Source: Mesorhizobium sp. M00.F.Ca.ET.216.01.1.1
GTDB lineage: Bacteria > Pseudomonadota > Alphaproteobacteria > Rhizobiales > Rhizobiaceae
Reading direction: 5' to 3'
Assembly (NCBI RefSeq): GCF_004010325.2
Contig: NZ_SADR02000003.1
Location: forward strand, 178,501 to 242,500
DNA: 64,000 nucleotides
Part shown: positions 19,243-28,007 of the stretch, in pieces
Layout: each line of letters starts with the position of its first letter
Numbering within the stretch: the first letter of the stretch is position 1
Position numbers and translations under genes: made by a program
The notes under the pieces: generated by a model
Databases searched by the model: none
What the model saw: the letters and a program-made list of their open reading frames with translations, nothing else
What the model was told of the DNA's origin: nothing

Positions 19243-19992
19243 TTAGAGCACGCCGGCTTCGTTCTTCAGCTTGTCGATCAGTTCGGCGACGCTCTTGACC
19301 TTGACGCCGGCCTTGCGGCCGCTGGGCTCCTCGGTCTTGATCACCTTCAGCCGCGGCTTGACGTCGGCGCCATAGTCGGCAGGCGATTTCTCGTCGAGCG
19401 GCTTCTTCTTGGCCTTCATGATGTTGGGCAGCGAGGCGTAGCGCGGCTGGTTGAGGCGAAGGTCGGCCGTCACGATCGCCGGCATCTTCAGTTCCACCGT
19501 CTGCAGGCCGCCATCGACCTCGCGCGTCACCGTGGCCTTGTCACCATCGAGCACGATCTTGGAGGCGAAGGTGCCCTGTGCCCAGCCGAGCAGTGCGGCC
19601 AGCATCTGGCCGGTCTGGTTCGAATCATCATCGATCGCCTGCTTGCCGAGGATGACGAGGCCGGGCTTCTCGGCCTCGACCACGCCCTTCAGCACCTTGG
19701 CGACGCCCAGCGGCTCGGTCTGCTCGTCGGTCTTGACCAGGATGGCGCGGTCGGCGCCCATGGCGAGTGCGGTGCGCAGCGTCTCCTGCGCCTGTTGCGG
19801 GCCGATCGAGACAACGATGATCTCTTCCGCCTTGCCGGCCTCCTTCAGCCGGATCGCCTCTTCCACCGCGATCTCGTCGAATGGGTTCATCGCCATCTTG
19901 ACGTTGGCGAGTTCAACCGCCGAACCGTCAGCCTTCACCCGAACCTTGACGTTCGCATCCACAACCCGCTTCACGGGCACAAGGATTTTCAT
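19243..19992 (-). CDS. etfB: electron transfer flavoprotein beta subunit
   Basis: Beta subunit of 249 residues with the AMP-binding fold. It opens [20 protein letters not shown] and carries the EtfB signature region ([50 protein letters not shown]). It forms the ETF heterodimer with EtfA and links fatty-acid and amino-acid oxidation to the quinone pool. GAGG lies about ten bases before the ATG. Upstream lies a 205-base gap with a direct repeat, then the rhomboid gene on the same strand. Confidence 0.93.
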   Translation of the reverse strand: MKILVPVKRVVDANVKVRVKADGSAVELANVKMAMNPFDEIAVEEAIRLKEAGKAEEIIVVSIGPQQAQETLRTALAMGADRAILVKTDEQTEPLGVAKVLKGVVEAEKPGLVILGKQAIDDDSNQTGQMLAALLGWAQGTFASKIVLDGDKATVTREVDGGLQTVELKMPAIVTADLRLNQPRYASLPNIMKAKKKPLDEKSPADYGADVKPRLKVIKTEEPSGRKAGVKVKSVAELIDKLKNEAGVL

Positions 19993-20090
19993 TTGCCTGT
20001 CACCTCTTCAAGATAGCCGCCACTTTCAAGATAATCGGGCGCGCTATAGCAGCGCGCGCCTCTGCAGAGTTGTCGAAAGCCGACATTCCA

Positions 20091-20119
20091 GACGGAATTC
20101 TGGCCGGACGGAATTCTGG
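20091..20119. repeat. 13-bp direct repeat upstream of etfB
   Basis: GACGGAATTCTGG occurs at 20091-20103 and again at 20107-20119, a 16-base period. CCAGACGG (20088-20095) and CCGTCTGG (20128-20135) frame the first copy as an inverted pair. It lies about 100 bases upstream of etfB and could hold an operator. The rest of the 19993-20197 gap shows no gene. Confidence 0.6.
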
Positions 20120-20197
20120 TCTCCAACCGTCTGGTGGTGGCGCTTCCGTAGTTGCGGCAACCCTGCGCGTCAATATCCGTGACAGACTCAAATCGGT

Positions 20198-21001
20198 TCA
20201 GTCCGGACCCGAAGCTGTTCCCCGGCCCCAGCGCGGCGCCGGCTGGGCAGGCGGCAGGTCGCTTGCGACCGGTTCTGCCGGGACAGGTGTCTGATCGGCT
20301 GCCACCTCCGGCTCTCCGTCTGCGCCGGCAAGCAGCGGCACGCCACGGCTGCGCAGGACAAGCACCAGCACGGCCCCGGTGATGATGCCGCCGATATGGC
20401 AGGCCCAGGAAACCTGATCCTCGCCGCCGGCTGCGAACATCACGACCTGGAATAAGATCCACAGAATGAGCGGGATGAAGGCCGGGATGCGCAGCGGAAT
20501 GCGGACAAAGGCGAGCACCCAAACCTTCACCCGCGGATAAAGGATCAGATAGGCGGCGACCACGCCGGCAATGGCGCCTGAGGCGCCAATCAGCGGTACC
20601 TGCGAATCCCACGCGACCAAGCCCTGGAAGAAGGCGCCGCCGACGGCGCAAAGCAGGTAGAAGACGAGATAGCGGACATGGCCGAGCGCGTCCTCGACAT
20701 TGTCGCCGAACACCCACAGGAACAGCATGTTGCCGCCAAGGTGGAAAATATCGGCATGCAGGAAGGAATAGGTCAGGTAGCTCAGGCTTTCCGGGATGAC
20801 GACAAACTCGGGTGCCAGTTCCACGGTGTCGTGGACGACGGACGGGATGAAGCCGAGGCCGAGCACCGCGGCGTTGGAGAACTGCTCGCCGCCGAGCGCG
20901 GTGGCGAAGTAGATGAGCGTGTTCAGCGCGATCAGGCCGATTGTCACATATTGCAGCCTGATGTGGCGCAGCCTGTTGGTGTCGTATAGCGGGATGAACA
21001 T
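20198..21001 (-). CDS. rhomboid-family intramembrane serine protease
   Basis: Membrane protein of 267 residues with about six helices. The catalytic dyad is visible: S141 in LIGASGAIAG and H202 in SWACHIGGIITG. H87 and N91 (HLGGNM) form the expected oxyanion-side motif. The C-terminal 40 residues are Pro/Ala/Glu rich and likely disordered. It should cut single-pass membrane proteins within the bilayer; the substrate is unknown. It lies 39 bases after the cobalamin adenosyltransferase gene on the same strand, probably in the same transcript. Confidence 0.9.
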   Translation of the reverse strand: MFIPLYDTNRLRHIRLQYVTIGLIALNTLIYFATALGGEQFSNAAVLGLGFIPSVVHDTVELAPEFVVIPESLSYLTYSFLHADIFHLGGNMLFLWVFGDNVEDALGHVRYLVFYLLCAVGGAFFQGLVAWDSQVPLIGASGAIAGVVAAYLILYPRVKVWVLAFVRIPLRIPAFIPLILWILFQVVMFAAGGEDQVSWACHIGGIITGAVLVLVLRSRGVPLLAGADGEPEVAADQTPVPAEPVASDLPPAQPAPRWGRGTASGPD

Positions 21002-21040
21002 TAGGTCCTGACCTGGCCTCTCCCGCCCCTGGCAAAGAAT

Positions 21041-21622
21041 TCAGCGGTTCTTGCCGGGAATCCATAACACGTCGGCGTTTCCATTGTCATTGACCGCGCG
21101 GGCGGCGACGAACAGAAAGTCCGATACGCGGTTGATGTACTTTATCGCCTCGCGGTTGACATGCTCGCGCGGGTCTTGTGCCAGCGCCACCATGATGCGC
21201 TCGGCCCGCCGCGCCACCGTGCGGGCGAGGTGAAGGGCGGCGGCTGCCGGCGTGCCACCGTTCAGCACGAAGGATTTCAGCGGCTGCAGGTCCTTGTTGA
21301 GGAGGTCGATATCCTTTTCGATGCGGTCGGTCTGCGAGGCGACGATGCGCAGCGGCTCGTAGCCGAGTGGCTTGCCGTCGTCGGGCACGGCCAGATCGGC
21401 GCCGAGGTCGAAAAGATCGTTCTGGATGCGGCCGAGCATTGCGTCGATCGGCGGATGGGTTGTCGCGGTGTGGATGCGAGCCATGCCGATGCAGGCGTTG
21501 GCTTCGTCGACCGTGCCATAGGCTTCGACGCGCAAATCGGATTTCAGGCGGCGTTCGCCGGTGCCGAGCCCGGTGGTGCCGTCATCGCCGGTGCGGGTGT
21601 AGATCTTGTTGAGCTTGACCAT
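21041..21622 (-). CDS. cob(I)yrinic acid a,c-diamide adenosyltransferase, PduO type
   Basis: Cytoplasmic enzyme of 193 residues that makes adenosylcobalamin from cob(I)alamin and ATP. It has the PduO N-terminal ATP-binding motif (YTRTGDDGTTGLGTGERRLKSD) and the later RTVARRAER and YINRVSDFLFVAAR motifs. The length is typical for single-domain PduO. It lies in a minus-strand run with the HIG1-type gene 27 bases upstream and the rhomboid gene downstream. No cobalamin riboswitch is visible before it. Confidence 0.92.
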   Translation of the reverse strand: MVKLNKIYTRTGDDGTTGLGTGERRLKSDLRVEAYGTVDEANACIGMARIHTATTHPPIDAMLGRIQNDLFDLGADLAVPDDGKPLGYEPLRIVASQTDRIEKDIDLLNKDLQPLKSFVLNGGTPAAAALHLARTVARRAERIMVALAQDPREHVNREAIKYINRVSDFLFVAARAVNDNGNADVLWIPGKNR

Positions 21623-21649
21623 GCTCAGCCTCCCGAAATCGCCGATCAG

Positions 21650-21844
21650 TCACTTGCGAGTCAAATACACCACCAGCATGATCAGCACCAACGCCACGAA
21701 CTGCAGCAGCACGCGCGTCTGCATCAATTTGTTCGATGTCATGGCGGAGCCGCCGCGCATCATGTTGATGAGGCCGCGGACCAGCACGACCACCACGGCA
21801 AACATGACGAGGACGGTGAGGACTTTGAAGGCGGTTGTTGCCAT
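21650..21844 (-). CDS. HIG1-type twin transmembrane protein
   Basis: Small protein of 64 residues with two hydrophobic helices (residues about 5-24 and 46-61). The loop between them contains SNKLMQTRVLLQ, the conserved stretch of the HIG_1_N family. Mitochondrial HIG1 proteins associate with cytochrome oxidase and respiratory supercomplexes; a role in the bacterial respiratory chain is inference. It lies 23 bases downstream of the SDR gene and 27 bases upstream of the adenosyltransferase gene. Confidence 0.8.
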   Translation of the reverse strand: MATTAFKVLTVLVMFAVVVVLVRGLINMMRGGSAMTSNKLMQTRVLLQFVALVLIMLVVYLTRK

Positions 21845-21867
21845 GATGTGTTCCAGTTCGGTTGCGT

Positions 21868-22734
21868 TCAGGCGCTTCTGGCGAGCAGGCGGTAGAGCAC
21901 CGATGCCGGCAGAATGCGTTTGAGGATGACGCCGATCCTTGCCGGCACCGTTACCACATAGTGCGGGCGCGGGCGCCGCGACAGAAGCGCATGGCGCAAG
22001 GCGGCGTGAACCACCTCCGGCCCGGACTTCAGCCGTGACTTGCTGCCGCCGGCCTGCAGCCGTTCCAGTTGCGCCTCGTAGTCGAGGCGGTGGACGGAAT
22101 TCTCATGGTCGATGTTTTTCAAGAACCAGAACAGCCCATTGCTGGCGATCTTCGACCTTACCGGCCCCGGCTCGATCAGGGAAACATGGATACCGCTGCC
22201 CTGTAGTTCCTGCTGCATGCACAGCATCAGGCCTTCGATCGCGTGCTTGGATGCCGAATAGGCGCCGCGAAAGCGAACCGGTGTCAGTCCGAGGATCGAG
22301 GAGCAATGGACGAGGCGGCCATGACCCTGGCGACGCATTACCGGCACGATGCGGCGGGTGAGATCATGCCAGCCGAAGACATTTGCCTCGAATTGCTCCC
22401 TGAGTGCCGCCACCGGGAGGTCTTCCACCGCGCCAGCTTGAGCGTAGGCGCCGTTGTTGAACAACGCGTCGAGCCGCCCGCCGGTCCGCTCCAGCACCGA
22501 GGTCACCAGCGCCTCGATCGATTGGGGCTCGCGGTAGTCGAGATAGAAAGTCTCGATGCCGTCGGCCTCGAGCGCGGCGATGTCGGCCGGCTTGCGCGCC
22601 GTCGCGAACACGCGCCAGCCTTCCATCTTCAGCGCCCGGGCGCAATAGGCGCCTATGCCGGAAGAGGCGCCGGTAACGATGATGGTGCGCAACGCTTTCG
22701 CGGGCGGGATCGTTGGTTGACCTAGGGTTGCCAT
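21868..22734 (-). CDS. short-chain dehydrogenase/reductase
   Basis: Protein of 288 residues with a classical SDR fold: cofactor motif TGASSGIG near residues 22-29, NNGAYAQAG after the fourth strand, catalytic Ser in HCSSILG and the YSASK motif. The cofactor is NAD(P). The chain is about 40 residues longer than minimal SDRs, with a basic C-terminus (VPARIGVILKRILPASVLYRLLA) that may touch the membrane. I chose ATG 22734 over an upstream in-frame ATG because AGGGA lies about ten bases ahead. It is first in the minus-strand run and divergent from yihY; the substrate is unknown. Confidence 0.85.
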   Translation of the reverse strand: MATLGQPTIPPAKALRTIIVTGASSGIGAYCARALKMEGWRVFATARKPADIAALEADGIETFYLDYREPQSIEALVTSVLERTGGRLDALFNNGAYAQAGAVEDLPVAALREQFEANVFGWHDLTRRIVPVMRRQGHGRLVHCSSILGLTPVRFRGAYSASKHAIEGLMLCMQQELQGSGIHVSLIEPGPVRSKIASNGLFWFLKNIDHENSVHRLDYEAQLERLQAGGSKSRLKSGPEVVHAALRHALLSRRPRPHYVVTVPARIGVILKRILPASVLYRLLARSA

Positions 22735-22794
22735 TTGCCGCAATCCCTTCCCATATTCGTGGCGTCGAGACAATCGAAGGAAACGCGGTTCTCA

Positions 22795-23643
22795 ATGCGC
22801 AAGATCGTCGCCGTGCGCCGCGTGCTTTATGACGCGCTTGGCCATTTCAATACGGACGACGGCTGGGCGATGGCCAGTCATCTGGCGATCACCTCGCTGA
22901 TGGCGATTTTCCCGTTTCTGATCTTTGCTACGACGCTGGCCAGCTTTTTCGGCGCGCAGGCTTTCGCCGACACGGCCGTGCACCTCGTCTTCGACACCTG
23001 GCCGGAGCAGATCGCCAAGCCGATCGCGCGCGAAGTGCTCAACGTGCTTACCGTCCGGCGCACCGACCTACTGACCTATGGCGTCGTGCTTGCCGCTTTC
23101 TTCGCCTCGAATGGCATCGAGGCGCTGCGCATCTCGCTCAACCGCGCCTACCGCGTCACCGAAACGCGCGGCATCATCTACCGCCGGGTGCAGAGCATCA
23201 TATTCGTGCTGATCGCCACTGCAGGCTTCCTGGCAATCAGCGTGCTGCTGGTGTTCGCCCCGCTGCTGGCGCGGCTGGCCGAGGCCCATTTCGAGTGGAT
23301 AAAGCCCTATATGGGCACGATCACGCTATGGCGTTACATTATCGCCTCGGCCGTCATCGTCGGCGGGCTGTTCGCGGTGCATTTCTGGCTGCCGGCGGGC
23401 AAGCGCAGCTTCGGCTCGATCGTGCCCGGCATCGTCTTCACGCTGGCGGCGTGGCTCATCGGCTCTACTATCTTCGCCACCTATCTGGACCATTTCTCGT
23501 CTTATGTGACGACCTATGCTGGTCTTGCCTCGATCATGGTCGCAGTCGTCTTCCTCTACATCGTCTCGGCGATCTTCATCCTCGGCGGCGAGCTCAACGC
23601 TGCGATCAGCCGCTATCTGGAGGCGCGTGCCCGCGTCGGCTGA
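22795..23643 (+). CDS. YihY/BrkB-family inner membrane protein
   Basis: Integral membrane protein of 282 residues with about six helices. Family features are the N-terminal DDGWAMASHLAITSLMAIFPFLIF segment, the ASNGIEALRISLNRAYRV loop and the closing FLYIVSAIFILGGELNAAI. The family is widespread and sometimes named virulence factor BrkB or a ribonuclease BN-like protein; its biochemical role is unsettled. Its last 31 bases overlap the convergent EamA gene, so the two transcripts are antisense at their ends. Confidence 0.87.
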   Translation: MRKIVAVRRVLYDALGHFNTDDGWAMASHLAITSLMAIFPFLIFATTLASFFGAQAFADTAVHLVFDTWPEQIAKPIAREVLNVLTVRRTDLLTYGVVLAAFFASNGIEALRISLNRAYRVTETRGIIYRRVQSIIFVLIATAGFLAISVLLVFAPLLARLAEAHFEWIKPYMGTITLWRYIIASAVIVGGLFAVHFWLPAGKRSFGSIVPGIVFTLAAWLIGSTIFATYLDHFSSYVTTYAGLASIMVAVVFLYIVSAIFILGGELNAAISRYLEARARVG

Positions 23644-24500
23644 GCGGTAGCCAGACCGACGCCAAGCGTCGCGATCGCCATGCCGGCAATCTGCACAAGG
23701 TTGAGCTGTTCGCCGAACAGCGCCCAGGCGATGACCGCGGTGACGGCCGGAACCAGATAGAACAGCGAGGCGACCTTCGACATCTCGCCATCCCGGATCA
23801 TCACCATCAAAAGGAAGATGGCGCCGATCGACAGCACCAGCACCAGCCATGCCATGGCGAAGATCAGTTCACCGTTGATGGTGGCCGTGCGCGTCTCGAA
23901 GGCGAGCGAGGCCAATGCCATCAGCGATGCGCCGCCGACATACTGCCACATGGTCGCCGCCACGAGATCGCCGGTGGAGGCGAAGCGCTTCTGCCAGATG
24001 GTGCCGGCACTCATGCCCAGCACCGAGACAAGCGAGGCGGTCAACGTCTCGGCCGTCACGCCGCCGCCGAGCGCTCCGAGCTTCGGCCAAAGCACGACGA
24101 CCACACCGGCAAGCCCAATCGCGAGACCGGCCCAATGGCGCGGCAGGATGGCCTCGCTGAGAAACTTGCCGGCGAGCACTGCCGTGATCAGCGGCTGCAG
24201 GCCGACGATCAGGGCCGAAAGCCCGGCAGGCATGCCGCGGTGGATCGCCCAGAACACACCGCCGAGATAGACGCCATGCATCAGCATGCCGGCACAGGTT
24301 GCATGAAGCGCCTCCGTTCTGCTGGCTCTGCCGGAGCCAAGCACGACCGTCAAAGCAGCCAGCAAGACGGCGGCCAGCACGAAGCGCGCAGCCAGGAAGG
24401 TGAACGGCTCCGCCCATGGCATGGCATAACGCGCGCCGATGAAGCCGGTCGCCCACAGGACGACGAAAGAGGCGGGGATGAGCCGCTTGATGCTGTGCAT
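23613..24500 (-). CDS. EamA/DMT-family membrane transporter
   Basis: Protein of 295 residues with ten hydrophobic helices in two EamA repeats of five (first half from MHSIKRLIPASFVVLWATGFIGARY; second half from SVLGMSAGTIWQKRF). This is the usual drug/metabolite transporter size. Most relatives export small metabolites or amino acids. No neighbour points to a substrate. Its 3' end overlaps yihY convergently by 31 bases. Confidence 0.87.
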   Translation of the reverse strand: MHSIKRLIPASFVVLWATGFIGARYAMPWAEPFTFLAARFVLAAVLLAALTVVLGSGRASRTEALHATCAGMLMHGVYLGGVFWAIHRGMPAGLSALIVGLQPLITAVLAGKFLSEAILPRHWAGLAIGLAGVVVVLWPKLGALGGGVTAETLTASLVSVLGMSAGTIWQKRFASTGDLVAATMWQYVGGASLMALASLAFETRTATINGELIFAMAWLVLVLSIGAIFLLMVMIRDGEMSKVASLFYLVPAVTAVIAWALFGEQLNLVQIAGMAIATLGVGLATAQPTRARASR

Positions 24501-24676
24501 TTTCCGGAAGCTGCCGCGTGTTCGATGAAGCGTTTATTCGCTGAAGAGACAATTACGGCGATTGCTCTAATGCCGTTCAATCCGGCAAGCAAAACGAAAC
24601 GATTGATCCATAAGCTCACTCGAATTGAATGGGGTGGCGTCACGGGACATGGCGTTTCGGCTCTCGCGGAGCAGGC

Positions 24677-24964
24677 ATGCTGTTGCATCTCGACACAAGC
24701 TGGCTGCTGATGACGGTCGCGACCGTCTTCGTCTTCGGCTTCTTCTTCGGCACGGCGCTCGACGCCATCATGAAGGAGGACGGCTTCGGCTCGACCGGCA
24801 ACACGCTGCTGTTCACGGCCGGCTTCTTCGTGGCGGTAATGGTCGCGAATGCCTACGGCATCAGCCTGAAGGACCTCAAGCTGGCGGTCGCCTGGGGGCT
24901 TGGCGGCGCGTTCATATTCATCAGCCTGCTGGCGCTGCTCAAGGCTGGCCTGGCCCGCTGGTGA
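24677..24964 (+). CDS. small three-helix membrane protein, unknown function
   Basis: Protein of 95 residues with three hydrophobic segments (about 8-28, 36-55 and 66-88). I do not recognise a family. I chose ATG 24677, with GGAG just upstream, because the in-frame part before it is polar and unlike a membrane protein start. The stop codon directly abuts the stop of the convergent gluQ gene with no base between. The 24501-24676 gap upstream shows no gene or clear regulatory site. Confidence 0.65.
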   Translation: MLLHLDTSWLLMTVATVFVFGFFFGTALDAIMKEDGFGSTGNTLLFTAGFFVAVMVANAYGISLKDLKLAVAWGLGGAFIFISLLALLKAGLARW

Positions 24965-25840
24965 TTAGAATCCGGCTAGCCGCCTCGCGTCTTCCGGCGA
25001 TGCGCCTGCCTGCCTGAGAGCGGCAAGACCAGTGTCTTTAAAACTTTTCGACAGCTTTCGTCCGTCCGGTCCGAGGACGAGGCGATGGTGGAAGTAGGCT
25101 GGCTGCTCGAGGCCGAGGAGGCGCTGAAGCAGGCGCTGTACGCTGGTCGCGGAAAACAGGTCCTGGCCCCGCACGACATGGCTGACGCCCTGCAGCGCAT
25201 CGTCGACAACGACGGCGAGGTGATAGCTGGTCGGGATATCGCGGCGCGCCACGATCACATCGCCCCAGTCTTGCGGCCGGGCTTCGATGCGCCGCGTCGC
25301 CGAAAGCGTCTCATCGGTGAATTCGGTCCATGACAGATCCTTGCCGGCACGTGCCACCGCAGCACCAATGTCGAGCCGCCAGGCGAAGGGTGCATTCTCG
25401 GCGATCCGCCGCTTGCGTTCCCTGGTCGGCAATACCTTGTCAGCGGCGGGATAGAGCGGCACGCCGTCAGGATCCCGCGGCCAGTCGCGGCCGCGCCTTT
25501 CGCTGTCGGCAATGAAGGCGCGTATCTCGCCTCGGCTCATGAAGGCCGGATAGACGAGCTCTTCCTTGATCAGCTGATCGAGCACCGTCTGGTAATCGGC
25601 GAAATGCTCGGACTGACGGCGCACCGGTTCTTCCCAGTCCAGCCCGAGCCACTTCAGGTCGCGAAAGATGCCGGCCTCGAATTCCGGCGTGCAGCGCGTC
25701 GTGTCGATATCCTCGATGCGCAGCAACAGTCGGCCGCCCGTCGCTCTGGCCAATTTTTGATTGAGCAGCGCCGAATAGGCGTGGCCGAGATGCAGTTCGC
25801 CATTCGGGCTTGGCGCGAAGCGGAATGTCAGGAGCGTCAT
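24965..25840 (-). CDS. gluQ: glutamyl-Q tRNA(Asp) synthetase
   Basis: Protein of 291 residues, the size of GluQ-RS, which lacks the anticodon-binding part of glutamyl-tRNA synthetase. The HIGH-type motif is in FAPSPNGELHLGHAYS at the N-terminus and the KMSKS-type motif is GRKLSKS near the C-terminus. It attaches glutamate to queuosine at position 34 of tRNA-Asp. The in-frame stretch before ATG 25840 has no family features. It diverges from the DNA glycosylase gene across 120 bases. Confidence 0.92.
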   Translation of the reverse strand: MTLLTFRFAPSPNGELHLGHAYSALLNQKLARATGGRLLLRIEDIDTTRCTPEFEAGIFRDLKWLGLDWEEPVRRQSEHFADYQTVLDQLIKEELVYPAFMSRGEIRAFIADSERRGRDWPRDPDGVPLYPAADKVLPTRERKRRIAENAPFAWRLDIGAAVARAGKDLSWTEFTDETLSATRRIEARPQDWGDVIVARRDIPTSYHLAVVVDDALQGVSHVVRGQDLFSATSVQRLLQRLLGLEQPAYFHHRLVLGPDGRKLSKSFKDTGLAALRQAGASPEDARRLAGF

Positions 25841-25960
25841 CCTTCGGGCGGTAATCAGGTTGCGGCGCTTTCGCCAATTGCTACTTTGCGCGCGCAATGC
25901 CGCGCGTCCAGAGGGACCGGCAAAGGACCCTGCAACACTTTGATTTTGGAACAAGCAAAC

Positions 25961-26602
25961 ATGCAACGCATCGCCAGTCTCGACGACATTGCGCAAGGGC
26001 TCGACGCGCTCTGCCTGCTCGATCCGCGCCTGGAAAGGGTGCGCGGCATGGCCGGCGACGTGCCGCTGCGGCTTTCCGAGCCGGGCTTCAGAAGCCTTGC
26101 CTCGATCATCGTCTCGCAGCAGGTCTCGCGCGCCAGCGCCGATGCCATTTTCGGCCGGCTGACGAAACTCCTCGATCCGCTGACGCCGCAGGCAATCCTT
26201 GCCGCCGACGAAGCCGTCTTCCGCGAGGCCGGACTGTCGCGGCCGAAGCAGCGCGGCCTGATCGCCGTCGCCCAGGCGGTGGCCGATGGCCTTGATCTCG
26301 ATCACCTCTGCCTGCTCGACGCCACCGACGCAATCACGGCGATGACGGCGGTGCCAGGTATCGGTCCGTGGACGGCGGAAGTCTATCTTCTGTTCGCCGC
26401 CGGCCATCCCGACATCTTCCCGGCAAAGGACATCGCCCTGCAGAGCGCGGTCGGTCACGCGCTTGGCATCGACCCGCGTCCGCCGGAGAAAACGCTGATC
26501 CAGCTTGCCGAATCATGGAGTCCCTGGCGGGGTGTCGCATCGCGACTTTTCTGGGCATATTATCGAGAAACCCGAGGCAGGGATGCCATACCTCCGGCCT
26601 GA
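25961..26602 (+). CDS. DNA-3-methyladenine glycosylase II, AlkA-type HhH-GPD
   Basis: Base-excision repair enzyme of 213 residues. The helix-hairpin-helix is VPGIGPWTAEVYLLF and the following Gly-Pro-Asp region is HPDIFPAKDIALQ, where the Asp is the catalytic residue. It removes alkylated bases. It lacks the N-terminal domain of E. coli AlkA and is the short form common in alphaproteobacteria. ATG 25961 is the natural start; the longer upstream frame overlaps gluQ on the other strand. Confidence 0.88.
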   Translation: MQRIASLDDIAQGLDALCLLDPRLERVRGMAGDVPLRLSEPGFRSLASIIVSQQVSRASADAIFGRLTKLLDPLTPQAILAADEAVFREAGLSRPKQRGLIAVAQAVADGLDLDHLCLLDATDAITAMTAVPGIGPWTAEVYLLFAAGHPDIFPAKDIALQSAVGHALGIDPRPPEKTLIQLAESWSPWRGVASRLFWAYYRETRGRDAIPPA

Positions 26603-26731
26603 ATCCGCAAAAAAGCATAGAAATCATGTGTTTTTGGCGCGCCCTTGGATCGACAAGCCGCTTCACATCCCTGTCATGTCGGGCTTACAGTATCCGCGCC
26701 GATAGGTTCGAGAGCGAAGGAGGTCTACGAC

Positions 26732-27289
26732 GTGACGGTTGCCGTATCTCCGGATGGGCTTCCAGCGCTGGTGCTGAATGCGGATTATCGTCCGCTCAGC
26801 TATTACCCTCTGTCGCTCTGGTCGTGGCAGGATGCCATCAAAGCGGTGTTCCTTGAGAGGGTGAACATCGTCGCCGAATACGAGCATGCCGTGTCGTCGC
26901 CGACCTTCTCGATGAAGCTGCCGAGCGTCGTCAGCCTCAAGGCCTATGTGAAGCCGTCACGGCATCCGGCCTTCACCCGCTTCAACGTCTTTTTGCGGGA
27001 CCGTTTCCAGTGCCAGTATTGCGGCACCCCGGACGACCTGACCTTCGATCATGTCATCCCGCGCCATCGCGGCGGCGCGACGACGTGGGAGAATGTCGTC
27101 GCTGCCTGCTCGCCCTGCAATCTCAGGAAGGGCGGCATGATGCCGGCGCATGCGAAAATGTGGCCGCTGCAAAAGCCCTATCAGCCGACGGTGCATGACC
27201 TGCACAACAACGGTCGCCTGTTTCCGCCCAACCACCTGCATGAAAGCTGGATGGATTATCTCTACTGGGACGTCGAACTGGAACCTTGA
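26732..27289 (+). CDS. HNH endonuclease family protein
   Basis: Protein of 185 residues starting at GTG 26732, which has a perfect AAGGAGG ribosome site eight bases upstream; the in-frame ATG at 26645 has none. The HNH domain is complete: CQYC zinc pair, FDHVIPRHRGG (the HNH His), ENVVAACSPCN (second zinc pair) and RKGG. The N-terminal region (ALVLNADYRPLSYYPLSLWSWQDA) is typical of a widespread chromosomal family in alphaproteobacteria. Its cellular role is unknown. It is probably a housekeeping gene rather than a restriction enzyme, since no methylase is nearby. Confidence 0.87.
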   Translation: MTVAVSPDGLPALVLNADYRPLSYYPLSLWSWQDAIKAVFLERVNIVAEYEHAVSSPTFSMKLPSVVSLKAYVKPSRHPAFTRFNVFLRDRFQCQYCGTPDDLTFDHVIPRHRGGATTWENVVAACSPCNLRKGGMMPAHAKMWPLQKPYQPTVHDLHNNGRLFPPNHLHESWMDYLYWDVELEP

Positions 27290-27437
27290 GATCATCCGAT
27301 AATTCGGGATGCTGGCCGTCTGAAGCGATTGTCTGCGCTTCCGATGTTCACGAACCTAAATGTCCGCTGCGCTTCGGTTCTCGACAATCACTTCATACGA
27401 CTCAGCCTGCCGAACTCTTGAATGATCTCGCGTCAGC

Positions 27438-27956
27438 TCAGTCGCGGGCGAAGGCGCCGCGGAATGCGACGACTGCCAGGATGAAGCTGGCTATGGCGTT
27501 CCAGCCGGCCAGCGACAGGCCAAGGATGCGCACTGCCGCCTTGTCACAGGATGGCGGGACGAATTTGTCGAGCGCATCGAGCACGCCCTTGCCGCCCGTG
27601 TCCACCGGTCCGGCAGCCGCCGTACAGTCGGTCGGCCCCGGCCACCACGCCCATTCGACGCCGGAGTGATAGACGCCGAGATAAAGCCCGTAGACCATCA
27701 GCAGGCCGCCGATGGCGAGCAGCCCGCGTGTCACCACGGTGGGCAAGCGCAGCGCTGACGACAGCGCCGCCAGCAGCATCAGCGGCACGCCGACATAGTA
27801 AGGGGTGCGTTGCTCGAGGCAGAGCTTGCAGGGAATGTAGCCACCCAGATACTGGAAAGCCAGCGCCGAGCCGACGGTGGCGGCCATGGCGACGGCGAGA
27901 AACAAGGCGGTCCGCATCCGCTGACGTCCGGCTTCGGCATTCAGGGTCGCTGTCAT
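27438..27956 (-). CDS. dsbB: disulfide bond formation protein B
   Basis: Inner membrane protein of 172 residues with four helices. The first periplasmic loop carries C43 and C46 (IPCKLC) and the second C111 and C137 (TDCTAA, PPSCDK), the two redox pairs of DsbB. It reoxidises periplasmic DsbA and passes electrons to quinone. The gene for YqaA lies 51 bases upstream on the same strand. The 27290-27437 gap holds no gene. Confidence 0.88.
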   Translation of the reverse strand: MTATLNAEAGRQRMRTALFLAVAMAATVGSALAFQYLGGYIPCKLCLEQRTPYYVGVPLMLLAALSSALRLPTVVTRGLLAIGGLLMVYGLYLGVYHSGVEWAWWPGPTDCTAAAGPVDTGGKGVLDALDKFVPPSCDKAAVRILGLSLAGWNAIASFILAVVAFRGAFARD

Positions 27957-28007
27957 CGATCTTTCGTCCGTGTGGTTCGACGCCCGCTCAGGGCAAAGGA
28001 TCGTTGC

